In this document: one piece after another, positions 43,943-53,865 of the stretch
How positions within the stretch are numbered: position 1 is the stretch's first letter
Layout: each line of letters starts with the position of its first letter
Source of the DNA: Bacteroidota bacterium
GTDB taxonomy: Bacteria; Bacteroidota; Bacteroidia; AKYH767-A; 2013-40CM-41-45
DNA length: 64,000 nt
Assembly (NCBI GenBank): GCA_016713765.1
Contig: JADJON010000003.1
Coordinates: forward strand, 558,001-622,000
Reading direction: 5' to 3'
Made by a program: the position numbers and the translations under genes
Notes under the pieces: generated by a model
The model's input: only the letters and a program-made list of their open reading frames with translations
Database searches by the model: none
What the model was told of the DNA's origin: nothing

Positions 43943-44314
43943 TCATGTATCACCGCCCGATTTCCTGGCTCTATTGATAAAGGCGTTCAGTAACGGACCT
44001 ATCTGGGTGACCAGCCTGGTCACTTGTTCCACCTCTTTTTCTGCCAGCACTTTTCGTCGGATCAATTTCCTGGCGAAGGCTTTGGATTCCTCGAATGAGC
44101 CGCGGGCACAATAATAAAATCGCAAGCGGTCCCTATAGTGAAACCTTCCGAAGCCCTCCGCAATGTTTGCGCTTATACTATCCGCCGCCCGGATGATCTG
44201 TAAACCAATCGTCATTTGAACTTTCTTAGGCCACTTATCATACTCTTCCCAAAACACATCCGACAACTGCTCGGCGTACTGATAGACCAGAAACTGCGTC
44301 ACATCCTTATTCAC
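43943..44314 (-). CDS. Four-helix-bundle protein (23S rRNA intervening-sequence type)
   Basis: This 123-residue protein belongs to the four-helix-bundle family first seen in 23S rRNA intervening sequences and related to Avd of diversity-generating retroelements. The signature ADSISANIAEGFGR and the later FYYCARGSFEESKAF are present. No reverse transcriptase or template repeat is nearby, so this is a stand-alone member. Heptamer arrays lie on both sides. The function is unknown. Confidence 0.88.
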   Translation of the reverse strand: MNKDVTQFLVYQYAEQLSDVFWEEYDKWPKKVQMTIGLQIIRAADSISANIAEGFGRFHYRDRLRFYYCARGSFEESKAFARKLIRRKVLAEKEVEQVTRLVTQIGPLLNAFINRARKSGGDT

Positions 44315-44397
44315 CCAACAAAGTAAATTTGAATTATGCCGGATGTCAACCGCATAAAAGCGGGAAAAGGAATCGGAATGAAATATTTTTCGTGAAA

Positions 44398-44523
44398 TGG
44401 AAACTGGTAACTGGTAATTGGTAACTAGTAATTGGTAACTAGTAATTGAAAACTAGTAATTCGTTACCGGTTATCAGTTACCAGTTTTTAGTTACTAGTT
44501 ACTAGTTACCAATTACCAGTTAC
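44398..44523. repeat. GGTAACT heptamers with inverted right arm
   Basis: GGTAACT, GGTAATT and AGTAATT units fill the left half. After a short centre the complementary units (AGTTACC, AGTTACT) fill the right half, giving a long imperfect hairpin ahead of the terminator of the 44587 gene. Confidence 0.87.
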
Positions 44524-44563
44524 AAAAAAAAAATGCCTCCCGGCGAAGTTCTCCGGGAGGCAT
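44524..44563 (-). terminator. Terminator of the 44587 gene
   Basis: On the minus strand ATGCCTCCCGG and CCGGGAGGCAT form an 11-bp stem followed by a run of Ts, 24 bp after the stop codon. Confidence 0.92.
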
Positions 44564-44586
44564 AACCTGGCGGGGCAAAAGAAAAA

Positions 44587-46044
44587 TCAGTCTTTGATCG
44601 GGTTCGCCATGCGACGGATCATCTGCTCGTCGAGCTGGATGTACCAGAACATGCGGTGCGCACCCTGATTAACCTGGCGGAACTGCTCGTTCAGCTCGGT
44701 GAGTTTTTTCACCTTCTTACGGAATTCTTCGGGTTTGATAGCCGCCTTCAGCATCTTGATCAGGTGCAGGGCAGGCTGGTAATTGTTGTCGTTTTCGACG
44801 ATCTGGCGCTTCACGCTCTGGAGGAGCTGGTTGCACAGTCCGTCTTCTCCCTGGAAGCAGTACTGCATGGCCTGGAAGAGCTTGTACTCCACGTCGGTGA
44901 ACAGAAATTTCTTCAGGCTGGTCTCGTTGCGGAGGTTGTTGATGATCCGCGCAGCCCCGGCGAAATCCTGCTGGTAGAACTTACCGATGGCATTGAAACG
45001 CTGGAAGCTGATGTACGGATAGGGTTCGTTCACATCAACGTCGAAGTTCGATTCGAGCTCGGCGTTAAGGTCCAGCAATTGCTGCGTATCGCGGGTTGCG
45101 AGGAAGCGGGCGACTTTGCTGTTCAGGAATTCGGTCACATAGAAGCTGAAAGCCGGCTTGAAAGCGATGTCCGGCACCTGCTTGTTGATCATTGAATAGT
45201 AATGATCGGCGCGGACCTGGTTTCCGGTACGCTGGTAATATTCGAAGTACAGGAAGTCGACGAGGAATCGTACGCCCTGATAAAAGGTATCGAGCTCGTA
45301 TTTCTCAAAGTGCTTCCGAATCTGCTGGAGGATGGAATCCACCTCGATCTCGAGCGCTTTCAATGTCTCCACCCGGCTGGTGAACAGACAGAGGTAGTAA
45401 ATGCGCACCAGGTTGTAGAGCACGAACAGGCGGTGTCCGTGATACAGTTCGGAGATGTTGGTCAACTCCCGAAGGATGGACTGCACCGCTTCGAAATCGC
45501 GCTCGTCGCGGGTCAGCTGGTAGCTGCCGGCACGCTTCACGAATTCGTAGAAGAGATCTTCCGCCTTCACCACCGCAAGGGAGTACGCTACGTGACGGTT
45601 GTATTCTTTCTCGTAATAATCGAAATCGCCGTTATACATGCTCAGGCGTGCCAGCGCTTTGTAAACGACGATCAATTCATTCGAGAGATCATATTCGATC
45701 AGCTGCTTTTCGAGGTTCTTGAGCGCACGAATGGCCACATCGCGGTCGTTGCTGAACAACATGGCCGGCACGAGGGCCACCTTGTCTTTCAGCGCGGAGA
45801 TCGGGTTCTTGACGTTCGTCGACAAATACTGTGCGATGCGTTCGTTCAGGCGCGACTTGAGCGTATAATAGGTACTCGGGTTCACACCCAGCATATCCAT
45901 CATCTGGCTTTCAGTATAGCTGCCGTTTCGCGCGGCTTCCAATACCAGATAAGGCTTGTTGTTCTTTCGGCCGGCAACCGCGGAAAGCAGTTCCTGATAC
46001 TCGCCATCACTCAGTTTCTTGATCGTTTTGTTCAAAGTATCCAT
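44587..46044 (-). CDS. HTH- and TPR-like protein of unknown function
   Basis: This 485-residue protein has a helical N-terminus that looks like a winged-helix or HTH unit (SQMMDMLGVNPSTYYTLKSRL). The rest is all-helical with TPR-like spacing through to the C-terminus. It has no signal peptide or membrane helix, so it is cytoplasmic. I recognise no named family; I believe similar proteins occur in other Bacteroidota. Divergent genes for an exported protein and the PKD giant protein lie upstream. A regulatory role is only a guess. Confidence 0.75.
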   Translation of the reverse strand: MDTLNKTIKKLSDGEYQELLSAVAGRKNNKPYLVLEAARNGSYTESQMMDMLGVNPSTYYTLKSRLNERIAQYLSTNVKNPISALKDKVALVPAMLFSNDRDVAIRALKNLEKQLIEYDLSNELIVVYKALARLSMYNGDFDYYEKEYNRHVAYSLAVVKAEDLFYEFVKRAGSYQLTRDERDFEAVQSILRELTNISELYHGHRLFVLYNLVRIYYLCLFTSRVETLKALEIEVDSILQQIRKHFEKYELDTFYQGVRFLVDFLYFEYYQRTGNQVRADHYYSMINKQVPDIAFKPAFSFYVTEFLNSKVARFLATRDTQQLLDLNAELESNFDVDVNEPYPYISFQRFNAIGKFYQQDFAGAARIINNLRNETSLKKFLFTDVEYKLFQAMQYCFQGEDGLCNQLLQSVKRQIVENDNNYQPALHLIKMLKAAIKPEEFRKKVKKLTELNEQFRQVNQGAHRMFWYIQLDEQMIRRMANPIKD

Positions 46045-46329
46045 GGTGCGCTGTAATAGCTGTGGAGCGTTTGTTCTGAAGAGGTTTAACGGGGGTGACC
46101 GGAGAAGGATACACCGGAGTCAAGAGGAATTGAGGGCTTGGGTTTGCAAGGGTCTCAAAAGGTTAAAAGGGCAAATTCTCCGTTTTTTCAAAGACTATAA
46201 GCCGGATCTGGAGGAAAATGCAGCGGAACCGGACAAAACCTTACATCCGTAAGATGCGCCGCTTATTGCGGGAACTGCCGGGGAGCCACTCAGTATATAT
46301 TGTCACTAGAATCCTCAAAAGCTCTCACG

Positions 46330-46860
46330 ATGAAAACTTTTATCGCGAAATCAACGGACGGCATGATGCAGCCCACGATCCGACAGAACATGAAACAGAA
46401 GATCGCGGGCAACCGCTTCTTCGTGTACGCCCTCGAACTGGTACTCCTATATGTACTGGTGTTCGCGGCAGTCAGTGCCTTCGCACAGGAACCCGCCACC
46501 GCCTCGAAAGAGCCGGGTAAGCTGGAGTTCGCGAAGGAGACCATTGTCTATAATTCGGGCAAGGTCTACATGAACTGGGTGGCAAAAGCCCATTCGGAAG
46601 ACTGCATCTACGTCATCGAACGCTCCGTCGATGGACAGGAGTTCGAACCGGTAGGCCTTAAAGAAGGTATCGGATCCCCGCTGGAACTCCTCTATAGCTG
46701 GGTCGACACCAAGCCGGTTGCCGGCACGGTGCACTACCGCATCAAACAGATCAATAATGAAGGGAACCTGGTAGCCCAGGCCGAGCCGAAAACGGTGACG
46801 TCTCCGGATGCCAGTCCGCTCTTCATGGATAAGAGCAGCCGTATGGTGCAGGTCAAGTAA
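46330..46860 (+). CDS. Small exported protein with Fn3-like domain
   Basis: The 176-residue frame has a long basic N-region, then a signal-type helix (FVYALELVLLYVLVFAAVSAFAQ). A single beta-sandwich follows (VYMNWVAKAHSEDCIYVIERSVDGQEFEPV ends the first half in two segments; HYRIKQINNEG follows), which resembles the Fn3-like module placed before T9SS sorting domains. No sorting domain is present. MKQKIAG at 46390 is an alternative start that gives a normal signal peptide. The gene lies 61 bp before the PKD gene and may be cotranscribed. Confidence 0.68.
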   Translation: MKTFIAKSTDGMMQPTIRQNMKQKIAGNRFFVYALELVLLYVLVFAAVSAFAQEPATASKEPGKLEFAKETIVYNSGKVYMNWVAKAHSEDCIYVIERSVDGQEFEPVGLKEGIGSPLELLYSWVDTKPVAGTVHYRIKQINNEGNLVAQAEPKTVTSPDASPLFMDKSSRMVQVK

Positions 46861-46921
46861 TTGACCTGCCCGTAAGGGCACTCGAAGGGTGTTTAGGGTG
46901 TAAGATCGTTCAAACAAGACA

Positions 46922-49900
46922 ATGGGAAACCAACCGACCACAGGCTGGGGTGAATGCCTGGGACGGATGGCGGGATTCCTGATACTGCTGACACTGTCGG
47001 CCGTCCTTCGGGCGGGCGCGGTACCGGTAGCCTCCTTTTCCGCCAGCCAAACCACCGGGTGTCCCCCGTTGAACGTACAGTTCAACAACACGTCGACCGG
47101 CGCCGTGTCCTACTACTGGGACCTCGGCAACGGCAACACGTCGACCCTGGCGAATCCGTCGAATACGTATACCGTTCCGGGCACGTACACGATCCGCCTC
47201 GTGGCGATCGATGGTGCCGGCAACCGCGATACGCTGACCCGCGTGAACTATATCACGGTGGTAGGTCAGCCCTCGGCCGACTTCTCCTCGTCGGTACGTT
47301 CTTCCTGTCTCGACAACAACAGCTATTCCTTTAGCAACCTTTCGACCGGCGCTGTCAGTTACCTCTGGGACTTCGGCGACGGTACCACGTCCACCCAAAG
47401 CAATCCGACACACAGCTATGCGATGTCGGGTGTCTTTACGGTGACCCTGATTGCGACCAACAGCTTTGGTTGCCAGGATGTGGAAATCAAAAACACCTAC
47501 ATCACGATCTTCCCCAAGCCGGATGCCACCGTCCAGGCCACCTTTACTTCCAGTTGTGATCCGGCTACGGCTTTCCAGTTTTCCAACAACGCCCAAGCCA
47601 CCAGCTGGCTCTGGAACTTCGGCGACGGAACTACAGCCAATCAACAAAATCCTTCGCACGTTTTCTCGACCCCGGGCACTTACAACGTAAGCCTCATGGC
47701 CACGAACGCATTCGGATGCAGCGATACCTCCGATGTTCCGGCCGAAATCAATGTCGGTGTCGCCAACTGGGCGAACTTCAGCGTTGCCTATGATACCGGT
47801 TGCGCTCCCTTCACTGCGAACTTCTCCAACCCGAATACCAACTTGCTGAGCTGTCATTGGGATTTCGGTGACGGTACCACCTCCACCGATGTTACACCTT
47901 CACATATCTACGTCAATCCCGGAACCTATACGGTAACACTTATCGTCACGACGAACTCCGGTTGTGTGGATACGGTACGAAAAGTGAACTACATCCTTGT
48001 CGGCGCGAAGCCTAACGTGAACTTCTCCTACAACATCACGAATGGCTGTGCTCCGCTCTCGGTTCAATTCACCAACCTGTCTTCGGGATACGACAGTTGT
48101 CAGTGGATCTTCGGTGACGGCACCAGGTCCAACGACATCAGTCCCCTGCATACCTACACGGCTTCCGGCGTATTCTCCGTCACGCTGAAATGCTGGAGTC
48201 CGAGCGGCTGCTCAAAGAGTGTCCAGTTGGACAGCATCATTTCCGTCACCTCCACTCGCGCGCTCCTCAATGCCAGTCCGCGCGTCGGTTGTCCGCCACT
48301 TTCCGTCAACTTCAATGCCCTGTCTCCGGGCAGCGGGCTGAACTACTTCTGGTCGTTCGGCGACGGTACGACTTCCACACAACAGAATCCAACACACAAT
48401 TACACCACCTCCGGTTCATTCGATGTCATGCTGGTCGTGGCCGACTCGCTCGGATGCTCCGACACCCTGCGCCGACCGGCATACATCCAAACGACGAACC
48501 CGGCCGCCAACTACGTGCCACCACCTACCACCGTAGGATGCGCGCCGCTCACCACCCAGTTCACCGACGGAACAGTCGGAGCGAACGGCTGGGCCTGGGA
48601 TTTCGGTGATGGCTCCACATCCACGCAACAAAATCCGGTTCACACCTACTCCACCCCCGGCTTTTATACGGTCAGTCTAACCACCACTACTGCCAACGGC
48701 GGTTGCGAACAGACCATATCGAATTTCTCCACCTTCGATGTCAGAGGAGGCTATGCGGGATTCACGCATTCGGTAACCACCTGCCCTCCGTACGAAGCAC
48801 AGTTCACTGACACCTCGAGCAACGCTGTTTCCTGGTTGTGGGATTTCGGCGATGGCACCACGTCGACGGACCAACATCCGAATCACACCTTCGCCAGCCC
48901 GGGTTACCACAGTGTTTCATTGACGATCACCACTGCGGACGGATGCACGTACACCACCATGCAATCCAATGGCGTGTACTTCACACCCTTCGGAGCCAAC
49001 TTCTACGGCATCCCGCAAGACACGGTGTTCCCGATGCCGGTACAATTCTATGCCAACTCCGTTGGTGCCACACAATGGTTGTGGGACTTCGGCGACGGCT
49101 CTACCTCTACGCTGGAGAATCCGTTCCATACTTATCAGTCAAACGGCAATTACAACGTAACACTCTGGATCAGCAACGGCGTCTGTACGTTATTCTATGA
49201 TCCGCCACCCTTCAACTTCGGGGAACCCGATACCACTCCGGTGGACGTCGGTAACCCCGGCGAGCCGGTCGTACAGCAGGGATGTGCACCGCTGACTGTT
49301 ACATTCACCAAGGACCTTCCGAGCGCGGCAAGCTGGAACTGGGACTTTGGCGACGGACAAACCTCCACCGAAGAATTCCCGGTACATACCTATCTGAATG
49401 CCGGGATCTACACGGTCGTCCTGACCGTAGTGGATACGCTTGGTCTTACGTCCGTGATCCAAATGGACAGCATCGTAAGGGTTTCCGGTCCCAGGGCCGG
49501 GTTCATTATCCAGCAGGCCGGCAGTTGCACCAACACGACCATTACCCTCATCGACACGTCCGCGAATGCCACTTCCTGGCTGTGGAACCTGGGTGATGGC
49601 ACCACCTCCACCCAACAGAACCCCGCACACGTTTACAATACGACCAGTCCGAATTTCATCATCACCCAGACCGTGAGCGATACGATGGGCTGCTCTTCGT
49701 CGATTTCGACCAGTATCTATTCCAACTTCATAGCGCCTGCATTGGTCAGCGAAAGTGAAGTATGCGGTCTCGATACGCTGCAGTTCTACACCAGCATGCA
49801 GAACTACGCAAGTTACCTGTGGGATTTCGGCGATAATACGACCTCAACGGCTGTCAATCCGTCGCATAGTTTCACGCAGGAAGGCACCTTCCAGGTGTCG

Positions 49901-52714
49901 CTCACCGTGACCGACAACAATGGCTGCGCGCAAACCTTCCAGGTGAATCCGCCGATAACCGTCAGCATGCCTGTGGCCGATTTCTCGACCTCCACCAGTC
50001 GCCAGGCATGCAACAAACTGAACGTAGTCTTTACAAACCTGTCACAAAACGCAGATATGTACCTGTGGAGTTTCGGAGACGGCAACAGCTCGTCCATTGA
50101 AACGCCTACCTATCGCTATCTGGAAGCGGGTGTATTCGATGTCAGCCTAACGGTGTTCCGCGGAAATTGCGTCTCCAGGATGGATAAACCGCAATACATC
50201 AAGATCGATACAGCGCATGCCGAGTTCAACCTTGCAGTCGATCAGCCTTGTCTACCGTCAACGGCAACCTTCACGGACCTGAGTGCGAATCCGGTCTCCT
50301 GGACCTGGTACTTCGGCAACGGCGATTCCGCTACGGTTCAAAACCCGTCTTATTATTACTCCGAGGTTCCTGCACGATATCCGATGCTGGTCATGACGGA
50401 CATCAACGGTTGCGTCGATTCTGTCATGCACGACATGAATTACCTGCTGTTTGCGGATTTCGACGTGTCGGTTGACACTGGATGTATACCGATGCAAGTT
50501 GATTTCCAAAACCATTCTTCAGCAATGGCTACTTCCTATCAATGGGACTTCGGCGATGGGATTAGCTCGACTGATGCCAACCCTACGCACACCTATATCC
50601 AGCCCGGCAATTACGACGTAACGCTTGTTGTCAGCTCAATGTGGCTCAACTGCACTGACACTTTGCACATCCCCACTCGTATCCTTGTTAAAGAGCCATT
50701 GGCCAACTTCGTCACCGATGACCGTTCGGCCTGCGCACCGTCCGTGGTAAACTTCCAGGACCTGTCCGTGGATGCGGAATCGTATTTATGGGATTTCGGC
50801 GACAGCACGTCGTCCACGAATGCCGTCACCTCACACATTTACAATACTCCCGGGGTATATACGGTCTCGCTGATTGTCAGTGCCCAGGGTTGTTCGGATA
50901 CGCTGGTACGGCCACAATACATTGAAGTGCTCGGACCCCGTACTGATTTCACTGCCTCGGCATTTGAAGGTTGCGTTCCCTTCACGGTTGACTTTACCGA
51001 TCAGTCGCAAAACGCTATCGACTGGAACTGGAACTTCGGCGACGGCTATGCCGGAATACCCCAGCATCCGACCCATACCTACCAGGATACCGGCACCTAC
51101 ATCGTTTCACTGGTCACCCGTGACACTTCCGGATGTTCCTCTTTCTACGAAATGCCGCAACGCATCATCGTACATCCCGTCCCACAAGCCAACCTTACTG
51201 CGGCCAACATCTCCGGCTGCCAGCCTATCACCGCAACCTTCCAAAATCTCTCGCAGGGAGCTACATCCGCGGTCTGGAACTTCGGCGATGGCGGCACCAG
51301 CACCGACTTCTCCGCCTCCCACGAATACACGGAGGCCGGCAACTACCTGGTCGACCTGATCGCAATGAACCAATACGGTTGCGCGGACACCATGCAATCC
51401 CAACAACCGATCAATGTACTGGCCGCGCCACAACCATTCTTCTCCGCCAATAACACCACCGGCTGCGCTCCGTTGAACATTACCTTCTACAACGGCAGCT
51501 TGAATGTCGAAGGGCCCTCCTACCTGTGGGACTTCGGCAACGGCCAGACTTCCACGGCCGCCAACCCGCAAGTCGTTTTTGACGCGCCTGGTTTCTACAC
51601 CGTCTCGCTGACGGTGACGAACGCCAACGGCTGCACCGATTTCCTGTCGTTCCCCGCCATGATCCACGTCATGGATACGTTACCACCGCCGGAATCGAAG
51701 ATTTACAGTGTTTCCGTGCTCTCCAACACCAGTGTGGAAATCACCTGGGAGAACAACCCAGCGATCGACCTGGGTGGTTATATCCTGTACCGTCTGAATC
51801 ACCATAACGGGTACTACGAAGTGATCCACACCGAAACGAATATCCAGAATACCGGGTTCTCGCTGAACCCGACGTACACCGATACTGGCCTGAACTGTCT
51901 CACGACGACGTATACGTACAAACTGCAAGCCTACGACATCTGCGGCAACGTCATCCCACTGGATCAGTTGACCGCTCATACCACCATCAATGTTTCGTCG
52001 CAGCGACAGGGGAATAACATCTACGTGAGCTGGACTCCGTACGGCGGCTGTCCGGTCAGTTCCTACGAGATCTACCGTTGCGAGCCGGGCGAAACCCCGA
52101 CTTATCTGACCACTGTTGCCGCCAGCCAGCTCGATTATCTCGACACGACCTTTACTTGTCCGAATCCCTATTCGTACAAGATCATGGCGACCGACTTGTG
52201 CGGAAATCCGTTCACCAGTTTCTCCGATACCTCGGTCACGATCCCGCTGAACTACCTGGCCAATCAGGTGGTCGACGTGATCCGCTCCACGGTGGTTGAT
52301 AATCAGTATGTGCTGACCGAATGGCGACAGCCGTCCGTGCGTCCGGAGATGGTTGCCCAATTCGACGTCTATCGTTCTACGGACAACGTCAACTTCAACT
52401 ACCTGCGTACGGTACCGGCACAACAGACCGACCTGAGCGACTATGCCGTCGATGTGCAGAACAATCGTTACTTCTACAAGATCCTGGTCGTGAACACCTG
52501 CGACATCACGCAGGACCTCAGCCCAAGCACGAATACGATTCTGCTCCGGGGCGAAATGGATGAAGCACGACAGGTCCATCTTCAATGGACTCCTTATTCG
52601 GCCTGGGAAAACGGCGTCGAATATTATATCCTAGAAAAACTTGACGAGCAGGGACACTGGCAAGTGCTCCGGCAGGTCGACGGACAAACGCTCCGTTACG
52701 ATTACCAGGAATGA
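46922..52714 (+). CDS. Giant PKD-repeat surface protein, about 19 PKD domains
   Basis: This 1930-residue exported protein has a signal sequence (MAGFLILLTLSAVLRAGA within the first 36 residues). About 19 PKD domains of roughly 85 residues follow, each with a W-x-F/L-G-D/N-G core (WDFGDGTTS and variants). After residue about 1590 come three or four Fn3-like modules (VEITWENNPAIDLGGYILYR, IYVSWTPYGGCPVSSYEIYR, VHLQWTPYSAWENGVEYYIL). PKD arrays are structural or adhesive. Proteins of this kind usually end in a gliding-associated or T9SS sorting domain; here the stop comes right after an Fn3-like strand and a terminator follows 26 bp later. How it reaches the surface is unclear. Confidence 0.9.
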   Translation: MGNQPTTGWGECLGRMAGFLILLTLSAVLRAGAVPVASFSASQTTGCPPLNVQFNNTSTGAVSYYWDLGNGNTSTLANPSNTYTVPGTYTIRLVAIDGAGNRDTLTRVNYITVVGQPSADFSSSVRSSCLDNNSYSFSNLSTGAVSYLWDFGDGTTSTQSNPTHSYAMSGVFTVTLIATNSFGCQDVEIKNTYITIFPKPDATVQATFTSSCDPATAFQFSNNAQATSWLWNFGDGTTANQQNPSHVFSTPGTYNVSLMATNAFGCSDTSDVPAEINVGVANWANFSVAYDTGCAPFTANFSNPNTNLLSCHWDFGDGTTSTDVTPSHIYVNPGTYTVTLIVTTNSGCVDTVRKVNYILVGAKPNVNFSYNITNGCAPLSVQFTNLSSGYDSCQWIFGDGTRSNDISPLHTYTASGVFSVTLKCWSPSGCSKSVQLDSIISVTSTRALLNASPRVGCPPLSVNFNALSPGSGLNYFWSFGDGTTSTQQNPTHNYTTSGSFDVMLVVADSLGCSDTLRRPAYIQTTNPAANYVPPPTTVGCAPLTTQFTDGTVGANGWAWDFGDGSTSTQQNPVHTYSTPGFYTVSLTTTTANGGCEQTISNFSTFDVRGGYAGFTHSVTTCPPYEAQFTDTSSNAVSWLWDFGDGTTSTDQHPNHTFASPGYHSVSLTITTADGCTYTTMQSNGVYFTPFGANFYGIPQDTVFPMPVQFYANSVGATQWLWDFGDGSTSTLENPFHTYQSNGNYNVTLWISNGVCTLFYDPPPFNFGEPDTTPVDVGNPGEPVVQQGCAPLTVTFTKDLPSAASWNWDFGDGQTSTEEFPVHTYLNAGIYTVVLTVVDTLGLTSVIQMDSIVRVSGPRAGFIIQQAGSCTNTTITLIDTSANATSWLWNLGDGTTSTQQNPAHVYNTTSPNFIITQTVSDTMGCSSSISTSIYSNFIAPALVSESEVCGLDTLQFYTSMQNYASYLWDFGDNTTSTAVNPSHSFTQEGTFQVSLTVTDNNGCAQTFQVNPPITVSMPVADFSTSTSRQACNKLNVVFTNLSQNADMYLWSFGDGNSSSIETPTYRYLEAGVFDVSLTVFRGNCVSRMDKPQYIKIDTAHAEFNLAVDQPCLPSTATFTDLSANPVSWTWYFGNGDSATVQNPSYYYSEVPARYPMLVMTDINGCVDSVMHDMNYLLFADFDVSVDTGCIPMQVDFQNHSSAMATSYQWDFGDGISSTDANPTHTYIQPGNYDVTLVVSSMWLNCTDTLHIPTRILVKEPLANFVTDDRSACAPSVVNFQDLSVDAESYLWDFGDSTSSTNAVTSHIYNTPGVYTVSLIVSAQGCSDTLVRPQYIEVLGPRTDFTASAFEGCVPFTVDFTDQSQNAIDWNWNFGDGYAGIPQHPTHTYQDTGTYIVSLVTRDTSGCSSFYEMPQRIIVHPVPQANLTAANISGCQPITATFQNLSQGATSAVWNFGDGGTSTDFSASHEYTEAGNYLVDLIAMNQYGCADTMQSQQPINVLAAPQPFFSANNTTGCAPLNITFYNGSLNVEGPSYLWDFGNGQTSTAANPQVVFDAPGFYTVSLTVTNANGCTDFLSFPAMIHVMDTLPPPESKIYSVSVLSNTSVEITWENNPAIDLGGYILYRLNHHNGYYEVIHTETNIQNTGFSLNPTYTDTGLNCLTTTYTYKLQAYDICGNVIPLDQLTAHTTINVSSQRQGNNIYVSWTPYGGCPVSSYEIYRCEPGETPTYLTTVAASQLDYLDTTFTCPNPYSYKIMATDLCGNPFTSFSDTSVTIPLNYLANQVVDVIRSTVVDNQYVLTEWRQPSVRPEMVAQFDVYRSTDNVNFNYLRTVPAQQTDLSDYAVDVQNNRYFYKILVVNTCDITQDLSPSTNTILLRGEMDEARQVHLQWTPYSAWENGVEYYILEKLDEQGHWQVLRQVDGQTLRYDYQE

Positions 52715-52740
52715 ACGATCCACTGAAACACCCTCCTGGT

Positions 52741-52777
52741 GAACGAGTGCCCTCACCCCGGGCGCTCGTTCATTTTT
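52741..52777 (+). terminator. Terminator after the PKD gene
   Basis: GAACGAGTGCC and GGCGCTCGTTC form an 11-bp stem with one G-T pair, followed by a run of Ts. Confidence 0.9.
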
Positions 52778-52812
52778 TATAGGCTTGTCAAAAGGCGTAT
52801 CTTAGCCATGCC

Positions 52813-53793
52813 ATGCGCCGGCCGATACTGATCCTCTATATCCTGGCTTTTTATGTGATCTTCCAGTTCTGCTGGTGGGCCTATCTGTTACTGGACCTGA
52901 ACGTGGAGATCTACGAGCACAGGATCGAGAACGTCCGCTTGTCCGTCGATGACAAACAACAACAGGAAGACCTGATCGCCGAACTCGAAGAAAGGAATCA
53001 GCAGCGTCATTGGATGGTGCTCGGTGAAGGAGGAGTATTTCTCGGATTACTGATGTGGGGAAGTTTTGTAACCCTACGCTCGATCCGCAAGGAAGTCGGA
53101 CTGGCACGACAGCAGAAGAACTTTCTGCTTTCCATCACCCACGAGTTCAAGTCACCGCTTGCCTCGATCAAACTCTACTTACAGACGCTCCAACGTCATG
53201 ACCTCGACGCGGACCGCGAAGCCGCGTTCATCCAGGGAGCCATCAACGACACCGAGCGCCTCAACAACCTGGTCGAGAACGCGCTGCTCGCCAATCTCAT
53301 CGACCATAACGGCTACTCCTTCAACAAGGAAGAACTGAATCTCTCCGCGTTCATCCGGCTGCTGCTCCAAAAACTACCCGGCGCGAATCAACGCAACCGG
53401 ATCGACGGGCAGATCGAAGACGGCATTTCCATCTTCGCTGATCGCAACGCGATTTCCGTCGTCTTCAGTAACCTTTTGGAGAATGCCATCAAGTATTCAC
53501 CCGCCGACTCGACCATTCGTATTACACTGGTCAAGGATCGCGGACAAGCACGCTTACAATTCATCGATGAAGGCATCGGCGTTCCGGCCGCAGAGAAGAA
53601 GAACATTTTCCGAAAATTCTACCGCATCGGAAAAGAAGAAACCCGAAAGACAAAGGGAACCGGCCTGGGTCTTTACATCGTCAAATACATCATCGATGAA
53701 CACGGTGGCGACATCACGGTAGCGGATAACACACCGAAGGGTTCCATTTTCGACGTGCATCTGCCGATCTCGAAAACAGCGGGGAACGGCTAG
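52813..53793 (+). CDS. Membrane sensor histidine kinase
   Basis: This 326-residue kinase has two membrane helices (about 5-28 and 68-88) around a short periplasmic coil of about 40 residues. The HisKA domain has phospho-acceptor His110 in SITHEFKSPLASIK, and the HATPase domain has N-box NLLENAIKYS, G1 DEGIGVP and G2 KGTGLGLYI. No response regulator follows; the next gene is gpmI. A box TATCTTAG (52798-52805, one mismatch to TAnnTTTG) ends 7 bp before the ATG. The signal is unknown. Confidence 0.92.
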   Translation: MRRPILILYILAFYVIFQFCWWAYLLLDLNVEIYEHRIENVRLSVDDKQQQEDLIAELEERNQQRHWMVLGEGGVFLGLLMWGSFVTLRSIRKEVGLARQQKNFLLSITHEFKSPLASIKLYLQTLQRHDLDADREAAFIQGAINDTERLNNLVENALLANLIDHNGYSFNKEELNLSAFIRLLLQKLPGANQRNRIDGQIEDGISIFADRNAISVVFSNLLENAIKYSPADSTIRITLVKDRGQARLQFIDEGIGVPAAEKKNIFRKFYRIGKEETRKTKGTGLGLYIVKYIIDEHGGDITVADNTPKGSIFDVHLPISKTAGNG

Positions 53794-53807
53794 TCGCCTC
53801 TTTTTCG

Positions 53808-53815
53808 TATCTTTG
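53808..53815 (+). promoter_or_regulatory. -7 box of gpmI
   Basis: TATCTTTG is a perfect TAnnTTTG match 50 bp before the gpmI ATG. Confidence 0.6.
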
Positions 53816-53865
53816 CATGCTGAAAAGGCGATTTTAAGGTCTTTTCACACAAATTCTCCATCCAC

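Noticed and set aside
46019..46252. A 77-codon frame in the gap before the small exported protein
   Set aside because: It begins inside the opposite-strand gene, has no start context or similarity, and its composition is not coding-like.
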